From Streptomyces sp. NBC_00459 (lineage in GTDB: Bacteria; Actinomycetota; Actinomycetes; Streptomycetales; Streptomycetaceae), in NCBI RefSeq assembly GCF_036013955.1, contig NZ_CP107903.1:5704001-5768000 (forward strand): a stretch of DNA of 64,000 bases. The letters run 5' to 3'. The notes under the pieces were generated by a model, which was given only the letters and a program-made list of their open reading frames with translations, did not search any database and was not told the origin of the DNA. Position numbers and translations under genes: made by a program. This document shows, one piece after another, positions 8,526 to 16,651 of this stretch (the first letter of the stretch is position 1; each line of letters opens with the position of its first letter).

Positions 8526-8598
8526 TGCCCTCGGCAGGATTCGAACCTGCGACACCGGCTTTAGGAGAGCCGTGCTCTATCCCCTGAGCTACGAAGGC
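8526..8598 (-). tRNA. tRNA-Arg, anticodon CCT
   Basis: A 73-base cloverleaf on the minus strand. The acceptor stem GCCTTCG pairs with CGAGGGC, including one G-T pair; the anticodon loop is CTCCTAA with anticodon CCT; the T arm holds GTTCGAATC. The discriminator is A and CCA is not encoded. It reads rare AGG codons. Its 3' half is duplicated at 6258-6289, so it was an integration target. Confidence 0.95.
8527..8558 (-). repeat. tRNA-proximal att-like copy
   Basis: The 32 bases inside the intact tRNA-Arg that are repeated exactly at 6258-6289. It marks the tRNA end of the element scar. Confidence 0.75.
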
Positions 8599-8757
8599 GG
8601 GGCGGAGCGACCGACGTGCGGCTGCACCACCGCCGACAGTCTAGCGGGTGCTGCTCGGGCGGCCAGCGCGTTGATCGGACTCCGGATGTGAGGAGGGGAG
8701 CGCCGGTGTCCCCTCAGTCCGATCTTCGTCCCCCACACCCGCTCCTCGCGCCCGCCC

Positions 8758-10092
8758 CTACCGCACCAGGCAAGGCCGCTTCCCGTCGAACTCCCACCCC
8801 GGCACCAGATACCGCATCCCGATGGCATCGTCCCGCGCGCCGAGGGCCTTCTCCCGGTACAGCTCATGTGCCGCGAGCACTCGCTCCATGTCCACCCGCA
8901 CCCCCAGCCCCGGCGCGTCCGGCACCGCGATCTCGCCCCCGACGATCCGGGGCGGAGCGACCGTGAGGCGTTCCAGGCCCTCCTGCCAGATCCAGTGGGT
9001 GTCGAGGGCGTTGTACTCGCCAGGCGCCGCCGCACCGCAGTGCGTGACCATGGCCAGGGAGATGTCGAAGTGGTTGTTGGAGTGGCAGCCCCAGGTCAGG
9101 CCCATCGCGTTGCACAGCTGGGCCACGCGTACCGAGCCCTGCATGGTCCAGAAGTGCGGGTCGGCCAGCGGGATGGAGACCGACTGGAGGGCCAGGGCGT
9201 GGGTCAGCTGCCGCCAGTCCGTGGCGATCATGTTGGTCGCCGTGGGCAGGCCGGTCGCCCGGCGGAACTCGGCGAGGATCTCCCGCCCCGAGTAGCCGCC
9301 CTCCGCGCCGCACGGGTCCTCGGCGTAGGCCAGCGTCCCGTTCAGTGGTGTGCACAGCTCGATCGCCTCGCGCAGTGACCACGCGCCGTTCGGGTCGAGG
9401 GTGATCCGGGCCTGGGGGAAGCGGTCCTTCAGCGCCCGTACGGCCTTGACCTCCTCCGCGCCCTCCAGGACCCCGCCCTTGAGCTTGAAGTCGCGGAAGC
9501 CGTAGTGGGCGTGGGTGGCCTCGGCCTGGCGGACGATCGCCTCCGGGGTCAGGGCCTCCTCGTGCCGGACGCGGTACCAGTCGACGTCCGAGTCCGGCTC
9601 GCGGACGTAGTCCAGGTCGGTGCGGTCCGGGTCGCCGACGTAGAAGAGGTAGCCCAACACCCGTACGGAATCGCGCTGTTGGCCGTCGCCGAGCAGGGCC
9701 GCGACCGGTACGTCCAGATGCTGGCCGAGGAGGTCGAGGAGGGCCGACTCGACCGCCGTCACCGCGTGGACGGTGGTGCGCAGGTCGAAGGTCTGGGCGC
9801 CGCGTCCGCCCGAGTCACGGTCGGCGAAGCGCGCCCCGATGTCCCGCAGTACGCGCTTGTAGTCGCCCACCTTCGCCCCGACGACCAGGGACTCGGCGTC
9901 CCGCAGGGTCTGGGTGATCTTCGCTCCGCCGGGCACCTCGCCGAGTCCCGTACGGCCCTCGGAGTCGGTGAGGATCACGATGTTGCGCGTGAAGTACGGG
10001 CCGTGGGCGCCGGAGAGGTTCAGCTCCATGCTGTCCCGGCCGGCGACCGGGTAGACGGCGAAGGCGGTGACGGTCGGCTGGCTCATGCTCAT
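8758..10092 (-). CDS. gudD: Glucarate dehydratase
   Basis: Removes water from D-glucarate to give 5-keto-4-deoxyglucarate, first step of glucarate use; cytoplasmic, Mg-dependent. 444 residues, a normal length for this enolase-superfamily member. Visible catalytic features: the KLKGG motif with the K-x-K bases near residue 208, metal ligands in LDPNGAW, AEDPCG and TNMIATDW, and the catalytic His in HSNNHFD. The ATG at 10092 is chosen because AAGGA lies five bases upstream; ATG 10086 is an alternative. It follows the permease gene by 37 bases on the same strand, so the two form an operon under the divergent IclR regulator. Confidence 0.93.
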   Translation of the reverse strand: MSMSQPTVTAFAVYPVAGRDSMELNLSGAHGPYFTRNIVILTDSEGRTGLGEVPGGAKITQTLRDAESLVVGAKVGDYKRVLRDIGARFADRDSGGRGAQTFDLRTTVHAVTAVESALLDLLGQHLDVPVAALLGDGQQRDSVRVLGYLFYVGDPDRTDLDYVREPDSDVDWYRVRHEEALTPEAIVRQAEATHAHYGFRDFKLKGGVLEGAEEVKAVRALKDRFPQARITLDPNGAWSLREAIELCTPLNGTLAYAEDPCGAEGGYSGREILAEFRRATGLPTATNMIATDWRQLTHALALQSVSIPLADPHFWTMQGSVRVAQLCNAMGLTWGCHSNNHFDISLAMVTHCGAAAPGEYNALDTHWIWQEGLERLTVAPPRIVGGEIAVPDAPGLGVRVDMERVLAAHELYREKALGARDDAIGMRYLVPGWEFDGKRPCLVR

Positions 10093-10129
10093 CAATGTCC
10101 TTGGGTACGAAGGTGGTTGGCGCCGGTGA

Positions 10130-11467
10130 TCAGATGGTGAGGATGTCCAGGGCCCATTCCGCCGCCAGCACTCCGCCCAGGCCCAGGACCGCCAGTACGG
10201 TCGTGTAGCTCGTACGGACCTTGATCGCTTCGACGACCGACAGGTTGAAGTACTCCTTGAACAGCCAGAATCCCGGGTCGTTGACGTGGGAGCAGGCGAT
10301 CGAGCCGCAGGCGACGGCCAGCACCATGATCTCCGGGTGGATCCCGCTGCCCGCGAGGAGCGGCAGCACCACGCCGGAGGCCGTGACGACGGCGACCGTC
10401 GCCGAGCCGAGTGCCACGCGGAGGATCACGGCGATGAGCCAGGCGAGGACGATCGGGGAGACCGACCAGGAGTCCGTGGTGTCCTTGATGTAGTCCGAGA
10501 TACCGCCCTCCACCAGGACGTTCTTGAAGGCGCCGCCCGCGCCGATCACCAGCAGGATCATCGCCATCGCCTGGGCCGCCGACGTACAGGACGCGCCGAC
10601 CTCCTCCAGGCTCCGCCCGATGCGCGGACCGAACGCCCACACCGCCAGACACAGGGTGAGGAGGAGTGCGATCGGGGCCGAGCCGATGAACGCGACGAAG
10701 TTCAGGAACGGGCTCTCGGCGGAGGTGGCCAGGTCGGTCACCGCCGCGCCCGCTATCAGGACCACCGGGAACAGCGCCACCGACAGTGACCAGCCGAGGC
10801 CCGGCATCTCCTCGTCGGTGAACTCGCGCTCGCTGACCAGACCCTTGGGGATGGACGGGTCCATCGCCCTGATGAACGGCAGGCGCGGCCACACCAGCGC
10901 GATCAGCGCGCCCACCGGGACGGCGATGAACAGGCCGTAGAACAGGGTCAGTCCGACGGACGCGTGGAAGGTCGCCGCGACGGCGGTCGGGCCGGGGTGC
11001 GGGGGCAGGAAGCTGTGCATCGTCGAGAGGGTGATCGACATCGGCAGACCGACCCAGAGCAGCTTCGCGCCGGTGACCCTGACCAGGGTGAAAGCGATCG
11101 GCACGATGATGATGAAGGCGACCTCGTAGAACATGGTCACGCCGATGAGCATGGACGTGACCACCATCGCCACCTGGACCCCGCGCGGTCCGCCGGCGTC
11201 GAGGAGCTTTCCGGCGATCCGCTGGGCGGCGCCCGAGTCGCCCATGACCCGGCCGACCATGGCGCCGAGCCCGATGGTGAGCATCGTGTCGCCGATCTGA
11301 CCCCCGATGCCGTCGGAGAGGACGTCCGGGATGGTCGCCACCGGAATGCCCCGGACCAGCGCGACACCGACCGCCACGAGGAGCAGGGCGGCGAAGCCGT
11401 TGAGTCTGAACCGGGTCATGAGGAGCAGCAGGATCACAACGCTGACGCCGACCACGAGGAGAGGCAT
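10130..11467 (-). CDS. GntP family gluconate/glucarate:H+ symporter
   Basis: 445-residue inner membrane permease with about 12-14 hydrophobic segments, beginning LLVVGVSVVILLLLMTRF. The GntP features are clear: GLGAMVGRVMGDSGAAQRI in the first half and HVNDPGFWLFKEYF near the C-terminus. GntP proteins take up gluconate or related sugar acids with protons. Because it lies directly upstream of gudD and is not linked to a gluconate kinase here, glucarate is the more likely substrate (inference). The ATG is preceded by AAGGGGAA at good spacing. Confidence 0.92.
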   Translation of the reverse strand: MPLLVVGVSVVILLLLMTRFRLNGFAALLLVAVGVALVRGIPVATIPDVLSDGIGGQIGDTMLTIGLGAMVGRVMGDSGAAQRIAGKLLDAGGPRGVQVAMVVTSMLIGVTMFYEVAFIIIVPIAFTLVRVTGAKLLWVGLPMSITLSTMHSFLPPHPGPTAVAATFHASVGLTLFYGLFIAVPVGALIALVWPRLPFIRAMDPSIPKGLVSEREFTDEEMPGLGWSLSVALFPVVLIAGAAVTDLATSAESPFLNFVAFIGSAPIALLLTLCLAVWAFGPRIGRSLEEVGASCTSAAQAMAMILLVIGAGGAFKNVLVEGGISDYIKDTTDSWSVSPIVLAWLIAVILRVALGSATVAVVTASGVVLPLLAGSGIHPEIMVLAVACGSIACSHVNDPGFWLFKEYFNLSVVEAIKVRTSYTTVLAVLGLGGVLAAEWALDILTI

Positions 11468-11487
11468 GACAGTTCCCCTTCGAACTG

Positions 11488-11518
11488 TGTATGCAGATGC
11501 TGTCCATGTATGCAGATG
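11488..11518. promoter_or_regulatory. Direct repeat, likely IclR operator
   Basis: The 12-mer TGTATGCAGATG occurs at 11488-11499 and 11507-11518, 19 bases apart, in the gap between the divergent gntP-type permease and IclR genes. A repeat at about two helical turns just upstream of both genes is what an IclR-type dimer pair would bind. Assignment to this regulator is by position. Confidence 0.55.
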
Positions 11519-11592
11519 GAGGCTAGGTGGGTGAACAGGGCAGGGTCAATGGGAGCGGCAGCACGGATTCGCGGCCGACCTACGATGGGCCC

Positions 11593-12381
11593 ATGCCGGA
11601 GAAGAGAGGCGTCCGCAGCGTGAAGTCGGCGGCCCGTACCGTCGAGCTGCTGGAACTCCTCGCCGCGCGCGGCGAACAGCCCTCGCGCCTGGACGAACTC
11701 GCCGAGGCCCTGGGCGTGCCGCGCAGCAGCATGTACCAGCTGCTCCAGACCCTCGTCGACTGCGGCTGGGTCCGCTCCGACGCCACCGGCTCCCTCTACG
11801 GCATCGGCATCCGCGCGCTGCTCACCGGCACCGGCTATCTCGACGGCGACCGGCGTATCCGCGCGGCGCGGCCCTACCTCGACGAGGCCTCGGACGCGCT
11901 CGGCGAGACGATCCACCTGGCGCGTCTCGACGGCCCGGACGTCGTCTATCTCGCCACCCGCGAGTCCCACGAGTACCTGCGCACGATCAGCCGCGTCGGC
12001 CGCCGTGTCCCGGCCCATGCCGGTGCCCTCGGCAAGGCCTTGCTCGCGGAGCGTCCGGACGCCGAACTCCCGCTCCCCGAAGGGGTGTTGACAGCCCTCA
12101 CGGAAAACACCCACACCACCCGGACCGCCCTGCACGCCGATCTGGCCCAGGTTCGCGAGCGGGGCTGGTCCGTGGACCGCGAGGAGACGGTGACCGGCAT
12201 CGCGGGCTTCGGCTTCGCGCTGCGGTACGACGACCCGGCCACCGACGCGATCAGCTGTTCGGTACCGGTGGCCAGGCTGACCCCGGAGCACGAGCTCCGC
12301 ATCGTCGCGGTCATGCGCGAGACGCGGGCGCGGATCGAGGCGCATCTGCCGCTGAACTCGGGTGCGCCCGACTGGCGTTGA
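11593..12381 (+). CDS. IclR family regulator of the glucarate genes
   Basis: 262 residues from the ATG at 11593. The N-terminal winged helix-turn-helix (about residues 10-75, with LDELAEALGVPRSSMYQLL) is followed by the IclR effector-binding domain (about 80-255). Divergent from the permease-gudD operon across a 125-base gap that carries a 12-bp direct repeat. IclR proteins of this kind control sugar-acid use as repressors or activators. The ribosome site is weak, so a leaderless or alternative start is possible. Confidence 0.85.
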   Translation: MPEKRGVRSVKSAARTVELLELLAARGEQPSRLDELAEALGVPRSSMYQLLQTLVDCGWVRSDATGSLYGIGIRALLTGTGYLDGDRRIRAARPYLDEASDALGETIHLARLDGPDVVYLATRESHEYLRTISRVGRRVPAHAGALGKALLAERPDAELPLPEGVLTALTENTHTTRTALHADLAQVRERGWSVDREETVTGIAGFGFALRYDDPATDAISCSVPVARLTPEHELRIVAVMRETRARIEAHLPLNSGAPDWR

Positions 12382-12436
12382 GGGCTTCGGGGCGGGTGGG
12401 TTGTTCAGCGCGACCGGTGGGTGCCGGCGCGGGCCG

Positions 12437-12491
12437 GTCGCGCCCGTGCGGCGGAGCCGCGCATCGATCAGCCCCGCGCCCCTTTCGGGGC
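12437..12491. repeat. Dispersed Streptomyces intergenic repeat with two hairpins
   Basis: GC-rich segment containing GCGGC-GGA-GCCGC (12448-12460) and GCCCC-TTTC-GGGGC (12478-12491). From memory this arrangement (CGCGCCC, a GCGGCGGAGCCGC hairpin, ATCGAT, then CCCCGCGCCCCT) recurs many times between genes in Streptomyces genomes. It overlaps the stop codon of the tandem IclR gene and lies between convergent genes, where it may end transcription. Confidence 0.5.
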
Positions 12492-14200
12492 TACGCCAAC
12501 GGCACCCGCGTGAACCGCCCCGCCGTCCGCAGTTCCCCCTCGATCCGTGAGGCCGTCCGGTACAGCTCCGGCAGTACCTCCGCCACACAGTTCTCCGCCG
12601 TGCGCCGGGTCGTGTGCATCGCGACGTTCACCGCCGCGACGACCCGCCCCGAACGGTCCCGCACCGGGACCGCGATCGACCGCAGCCCCTCCTCCAACTC
12701 CTCGCTGACCAGGGCGTATCCCTGCTCCCGTACCTCCGTCAGCACCCGGGCGAAGGCCACCGGGTCCGTCACGGTGTGCGGGGTCAGCGGGGCCAGGTCC
12801 CGCACCTGACGTTCCGCCTCCGGTATGTCGGCCAGCAGTACCCGGCCCATCGAGGTCGCGTACGCCGGCAGCCGCGTCCCCACGGTGATGTTGGCACTGA
12901 CGATGCGCCTCGTCGCCACCCGCGCCGTGTACTGGATCTCCGCCACCGAACTCGTACCCGCACTCGCCCCCGAACCCCCCGACAGGACCGCCAGTGACGC
13001 CGACTCCGCGACGCGGTCCGCGAGTTCGGCCAGGTGAGGTGAGGCGATCTCGGGCAGGGAGGTGCGCGAGAGGGGCGGGAAGCCGAGGGACAGCACCCGG
13101 GGGGTGAGGGCGAAGACGCGGCCGTGTGCCTCGACGTACCCCAGGTGCTCGTAGGTGATCAGGGCCCGGCGGGCGGTCGCCCTCGCCAGACCCGTCGCCC
13201 GCGCGACCTCCGTCAGGGTCAGCTCGGCGCGGGACTCGCCGAAGGCCGTCAGGACCGTCAGGCCCCTGGCCAGGGACTCGACGAACTCCCGGCCCAGTTC
13301 CTGCTTGGAAGCACCGGTCCAGGCCGCCAGGCCGCAGGGGGGCGCCGGCGTCCCGGCAGGCGGGCGCACCCGCAGCTCGGCCTCCATCGCGGCCACCGTC
13401 GCGCGCAGCCGCGGCAGCAGGTCGTCGCGCAGGTCGGTCACCGTACGACGGCTCGTGTGGCTGACCACGCTCGCGACACAGGCCACCCGGCCCGTACGGG
13501 GGTCCCGTACGGGTACGGAGACCGCGACCAGCCCCGGTTCGATCAGCTGGTCGTCCATTGCCCAGCCGTCGACGCGGGCCCGCTCGACGAACGCCTCGAA
13601 GCCGGCGCCCGAGTCGGCGCCCGAGTCGGAGGGGCGGGGCGGAACGGCGGGGAAGCCGAGGTCGGTGGGGTCCGCCGACCGGCGTTCGCGCCAGCGCCGC
13701 CAGTCGGCGGCCGTCCATTCGGTGGCGAACAGAGGGCCGGGGGCGGTGCGTTCGGCGGGGAGGAGGTCGCCGATGCGGAAGCTGAGGGACATCGCGCGGC
13801 GGCGGGTGGCCTGGTGGATGAACCGGATGCCGTCCAGGTCGCCGACCGCGAGCGACACCGACTCGTCCAGCTCGTCGGCGAGGGCGTCCGCGTGCGCGTC
13901 GAGAAGGGCGGGCAGCCGGATGGCGGCCAGATAGGCGTTGCCGAGCTCCATCAGCCGAGGGGTGAGAACCGCGTCCCGGCCGTCGAGACGGACGTACCCC
14001 ATGCGGGCGAGTGTCGCCGTGATCCGGTCGACCGTGGAACGGGCCAGCCCGGTCGCGCGCTCCAGTCCGCTCAGGCTCAGCGTCCCGCCCGCCTCGGTCA
14101 GTTGCCGCAGTACGGCGATCCCGCGCATCAGCGGGGCGACGGCCTCGGCGGGCGCGGAACCGTCCAGGACCGGCGGGACATTCGTGGCGGGGGCAACCAT
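12491..14200 (-). CDS. Tandem (double) IclR family regulator
   Basis: 569 residues, twice the usual IclR length. It is built as HTH (about 38-75, LERATGLARSTVDRITATL), effector domain (about 80-290), second HTH (about 335-385, VARATGLARATARRALITY) and second effector domain (about 390-560). The second half most resembles PcaR/PobR-type regulators of aromatic acid catabolism (RVATRRIVSANITVGTRLPA, YATSMGRVLL). Both recognition helices look intact. There is no frameshift or linker stop, so the fusion is real in this sequence. Start ATG 14200 chosen over GTG 14206; neither has a clear ribosome site. No catabolic genes adjoin it, so its targets are unknown. Confidence 0.85.
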   Translation of the reverse strand: MVAPATNVPPVLDGSAPAEAVAPLMRGIAVLRQLTEAGGTLSLSGLERATGLARSTVDRITATLARMGYVRLDGRDAVLTPRLMELGNAYLAAIRLPALLDAHADALADELDESVSLAVGDLDGIRFIHQATRRRAMSLSFRIGDLLPAERTAPGPLFATEWTAADWRRWRERRSADPTDLGFPAVPPRPSDSGADSGAGFEAFVERARVDGWAMDDQLIEPGLVAVSVPVRDPRTGRVACVASVVSHTSRRTVTDLRDDLLPRLRATVAAMEAELRVRPPAGTPAPPCGLAAWTGASKQELGREFVESLARGLTVLTAFGESRAELTLTEVARATGLARATARRALITYEHLGYVEAHGRVFALTPRVLSLGFPPLSRTSLPEIASPHLAELADRVAESASLAVLSGGSGASAGTSSVAEIQYTARVATRRIVSANITVGTRLPAYATSMGRVLLADIPEAERQVRDLAPLTPHTVTDPVAFARVLTEVREQGYALVSEELEEGLRSIAVPVRDRSGRVVAAVNVAMHTTRRTAENCVAEVLPELYRTASRIEGELRTAGRFTRVPLA

Positions 14201-14260
14201 GGGCACACCGTAATGCCCGAGAGGGACCCCCTGGCCGTACGTCCGCCGGCGCCGGGCGGA

Positions 14261-15562
14261 TCACCGCCGGGTGATCGTCACCCGGTGGTTCCCGTCGAGG
14301 TCCGCGCTCGTCACGGCGATCTGGATGCCCCGCCGGGGGTCCTTGAAGGTCTCGCCGGGTGCGAAGGGAGCGTCGGAGAGCTCCGCGTGGACGTTCGGGC
14401 TGCGTGTGCAGCCGCCGCTGCCCCGGCGGGAGTCGTACACCGTGACCGGGCCGCGGCCGGTGTCCACGTTCGCGTCGACCCGGTAGATCAGCACGCCCGG
14501 CCGGCACACGGTCTCGTCGTTGCCCTCGCGTGTCCGCAGCTCAAGGGCGTACCCCGTACGGGAGCTGACCGGCACGAAGACGAGTTTCGCGCCGCCGGGA
14601 CGCGCCAGCGGGGTGAGCGTGTACTCCGTCGTCCCGGCCGTCGCCGCGCACCCGACCTGCGAGGGGTCCAGCCAGCCGAGCTTCCACTTGTGCCAGCCGA
14701 GGAGGTCGTTGTTGGCCCCCCAGTCCTCGCTCATGATGTCCCAGTGGCCGACCGCGCCCCCGCCGTGCTGTGTGTACAGGTCGGGCAGCCCGAACACATG
14801 GCCGTTCTCGTGCGGGAGGACGCGGTAGCCCGTGGTGTCGTACGAACCGGAGCCGTCGTCCTGCCGGGAGTAGACGAAGGACGTGTTGGCGACGCGCACC
14901 CCGTCCGCGACCGGCGCGTCCCTGTTGCCGGCGAAGGTGACGGACAGGACGGTGTCCAGGGCGGAGGGGCCCGCGTTCGGGGTGACGAGCACGTTCAGCA
15001 GGTCGTACGAGCGGAAGTCGACCGTCGGGTCGGCCGCGCGCACGATGTCCTGGACCAGCCGGCGGTAGCCGGGGTCGAAGGGCGCGCCGCGCTCTATGCG
15101 GTACGAGCGGAACGAGCGCGGCATCCGCAGCCAGCCGGCGATGGGGGCCTCGGGGCGGTAGTCGAGGCGGCCGTACGAGCTGGTGGTGAACCAGTCCCGG
15201 GTCTTCGGGAAGAACTCCGCGAGCCGGTCCTGGGCGCTGCCCTGGCCGGGGGCGTCGGAGAAGTCCACCATCAGGTTCAGCGCGCGGACGGTGCCCGTGG
15301 AGCGGGAGTAGCCGGCCGGGGTGGGCAGGCCCTCGGACATCTGGACGCCGAGGCCGCCCCGGATCGCACAGGGGCCGAGCGGGGAGGTGCGGGTCAGCGG
15401 GACGGAGCCCGCGGCCGTCGGGGAACCCGGGGTGAGGTGCGCGGTTCCGGCGGAGGTGCTGACCGCGAGGGTCAGCGCGGCCACGGACACGAGCGTCGCC
15501 GCCCGGCGGGGGCGCAGAGGACCCGGCGGGCGTATCCGACGACGGCTGGACGGCTGCTGCAT
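14261..15562 (-). CDS. Secreted M6 family metalloprotease (immune inhibitor A-like)
   Basis: 433 residues from the ATG at 15562 (GAGGGG seven bases upstream); a longer frame to 15619 lacks support. A signal peptide is seen: RRR-rich start, hydrophobic VSVAALTLAVSTSAG, then AHLTPG. The catalytic zinc motif is LPHENGHVFGLPDLY, that is HExxHxxGLPD, followed by GHWDIMS, which marks the M6 family. The C-terminal part ends in a beta-rich segment (NHRVTITRR). Likely an extracellular protease of about 40 kDa. Tail-to-head with the tandem IclR gene but with no evident operon link. Confidence 0.88.
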   Translation of the reverse strand: MQQPSSRRRIRPPGPLRPRRAATLVSVAALTLAVSTSAGTAHLTPGSPTAAGSVPLTRTSPLGPCAIRGGLGVQMSEGLPTPAGYSRSTGTVRALNLMVDFSDAPGQGSAQDRLAEFFPKTRDWFTTSSYGRLDYRPEAPIAGWLRMPRSFRSYRIERGAPFDPGYRRLVQDIVRAADPTVDFRSYDLLNVLVTPNAGPSALDTVLSVTFAGNRDAPVADGVRVANTSFVYSRQDDGSGSYDTTGYRVLPHENGHVFGLPDLYTQHGGGAVGHWDIMSEDWGANNDLLGWHKWKLGWLDPSQVGCAATAGTTEYTLTPLARPGGAKLVFVPVSSRTGYALELRTREGNDETVCRPGVLIYRVDANVDTGRGPVTVYDSRRGSGGCTRSPNVHAELSDAPFAPGETFKDPRRGIQIAVTSADLDGNHRVTITRR

Positions 15563-15752
15563 GCACGGACCCCTCGCGCCACGGCAGCCGCCGGTCTCGG
15601 ACTGCACCCTTTCGATCACCCTGTGTCGAGGTCGGCGCGGGCGCGCGCTGGAGGAGACCGATCGTGGGGTTTCGGTCAGGGGAATGTGTGCTCCGGGTCA
15701 GAGGAGTGTGTGACCCAGGTCATATCGAATCTCCTCCGATGCGGGAAATAAC

Positions 15753-15809
15753 CGGGGACCGAATCCCCGTTTAGCCATGTGTCCGAGCGAAACGGGGACT
15801 GCTTCCCCG
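15753..15809. promoter_or_regulatory. Two 17-bp inverted repeats, likely TetR operators
   Basis: CGGGGA-N5-TCCCCG occurs at 15753-15769 and again at 15793-15809. The half-sites are identical and the two copies are exactly 40 bases apart, about four helical turns. They lie 50-106 bases before the TetR gene that is followed by an MFS pump. This is the expected picture of a self-regulating TetR repressor binding as two dimers on one face of the DNA. Confidence 0.7.
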
Positions 15810-15858
15810 GATCGCGTCCGAACCTCTCTGATCCCGAACCTCACCGAAGGAGTACGCC

Positions 15859-16500
15859 GTGCAGACCGCGATCCCCGTGCAGAAGGCGACCCGGCCCCGC
15901 GCCGATGCCCTGCGCAACCGGGAGCGGATCGTCACCGCCGCCCGCGAGATGTTCGTCGAGTTCGGCGCCGAGGTGCCGATCGACGAGATCGCCCGCCGGG
16001 CAGGCGTCGGCAATGCCACGGTGTACCGCAACTTCCCGGACCGGGACGCCCTGGTGCGGGAGGTCGTCTGCTCGGTCATGGACCGCACGTCCGAGGCCGC
16101 CGAGCTCGCGCTCGCCGAGACCGGCGACGCCTTCGAGGCGCTGTCCCGCTTCGTGCACGTCGCCGCCGACGAGCGGATCAGCGCGCTCTGCCCGATGATG
16201 TCCAGCACCTTCGACAAGCACCACCCGGACCTGGAGGCCGCGCGGGAGCGGGTCGAACAGCTCACCGGGGAGATCATGGACCGCGCCAGGGCGGCCGGAC
16301 AGCTCCGCACCGACGTGGGCGTGGGCGACGTGCTGGTCGTGGTCACCCAGCTCAGCCGCCCTCCGGCGGGATCGGCGTGCACGAGCATCGACCGCTTCGT
16401 CCATCGCCACCTGCAGCTGTTCCTGGACGGACTGCGGGCCCCGGCCCGCTCCGAACTGCCCGGCAAGCCCGCGACGATGGAGGACCTGCGCCGATCCTGA
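15859..16500 (+). CDS. TetR/AcrR family repressor of the adjacent MFS pump
   Basis: 213 residues. The N-terminal HTH (about 20-65) shows IDEIARRAGVGNATVYRNFP, followed by a helical ligand domain. The GTG start is supported by GAAGGAG seven bases upstream. Two palindromic sites stand before the gene and the efflux pump gene follows 151 bases downstream on the same strand; the gap holds a further palindrome. The natural inference is a drug- or metabolite-responsive repressor of the pump. Confidence 0.9.
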   Translation: MQTAIPVQKATRPRADALRNRERIVTAAREMFVEFGAEVPIDEIARRAGVGNATVYRNFPDRDALVREVVCSVMDRTSEAAELALAETGDAFEALSRFVHVAADERISALCPMMSSTFDKHHPDLEAARERVEQLTGEIMDRARAAGQLRTDVGVGDVLVVVTQLSRPPAGSACTSIDRFVHRHLQLFLDGLRAPARSELPGKPATMEDLRRS

Positions 16501-16581
16501 CCGATTAGTTCGGAGCACCACCCGAGTCACCCCCCGAGTCACCCCTCGCACCACTCGCAAGAACACACACCAGACTTCCAG

Positions 16582-16597
16582 TCGTCAGTGCTGACGA
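16582..16597. promoter_or_regulatory. Palindrome before the MFS pump gene
   Basis: TCGTCAG-TG-CTGACGA, a perfect 7-bp inverted repeat, about 55 bases before the pump start. It differs from the CGGGGA-type sites before the TetR gene, so it could be a second operator or a site for another regulator. Confidence 0.4.
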
Positions 16598-16651
16598 ACT
16601 GATCCCTTTCACGTCCTTTTTCTCTCCCGAAGTCCCGAAGTGGGTATCTCC

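Larger units (their letters stand above)
6258..8558. mobile_element. Decayed integrative element in tRNA-Arg(CCT), about 2.3 kb
   Basis: A 32-base stretch of the 3' half of tRNA-Arg is present at 6258-6289 and again, inside the intact tRNA gene, at 8527-8558, in the same orientation and 2269 bases apart. This is the layout left when an actinomycete integrative element inserts in the 3' end of a tRNA: the tRNA stays whole at one end and a 3' copy marks the other. Between the repeats are a Uma2 gene, a tiny hydrophobic protein, a short acidic protein and long non-coding stretches with lower GC than the flanks. No integrase, excisionase, replication or transfer-ATPase gene remains, so it is a scar and not an active element. 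Confidence 0.65.

Noticed and set aside
8325..8555. Frame beginning MSQVRILPRA (also seen at 6286)
   Set aside because: This peptide is the classic antisense translation of a tRNA 3' end and not a real N-terminus.
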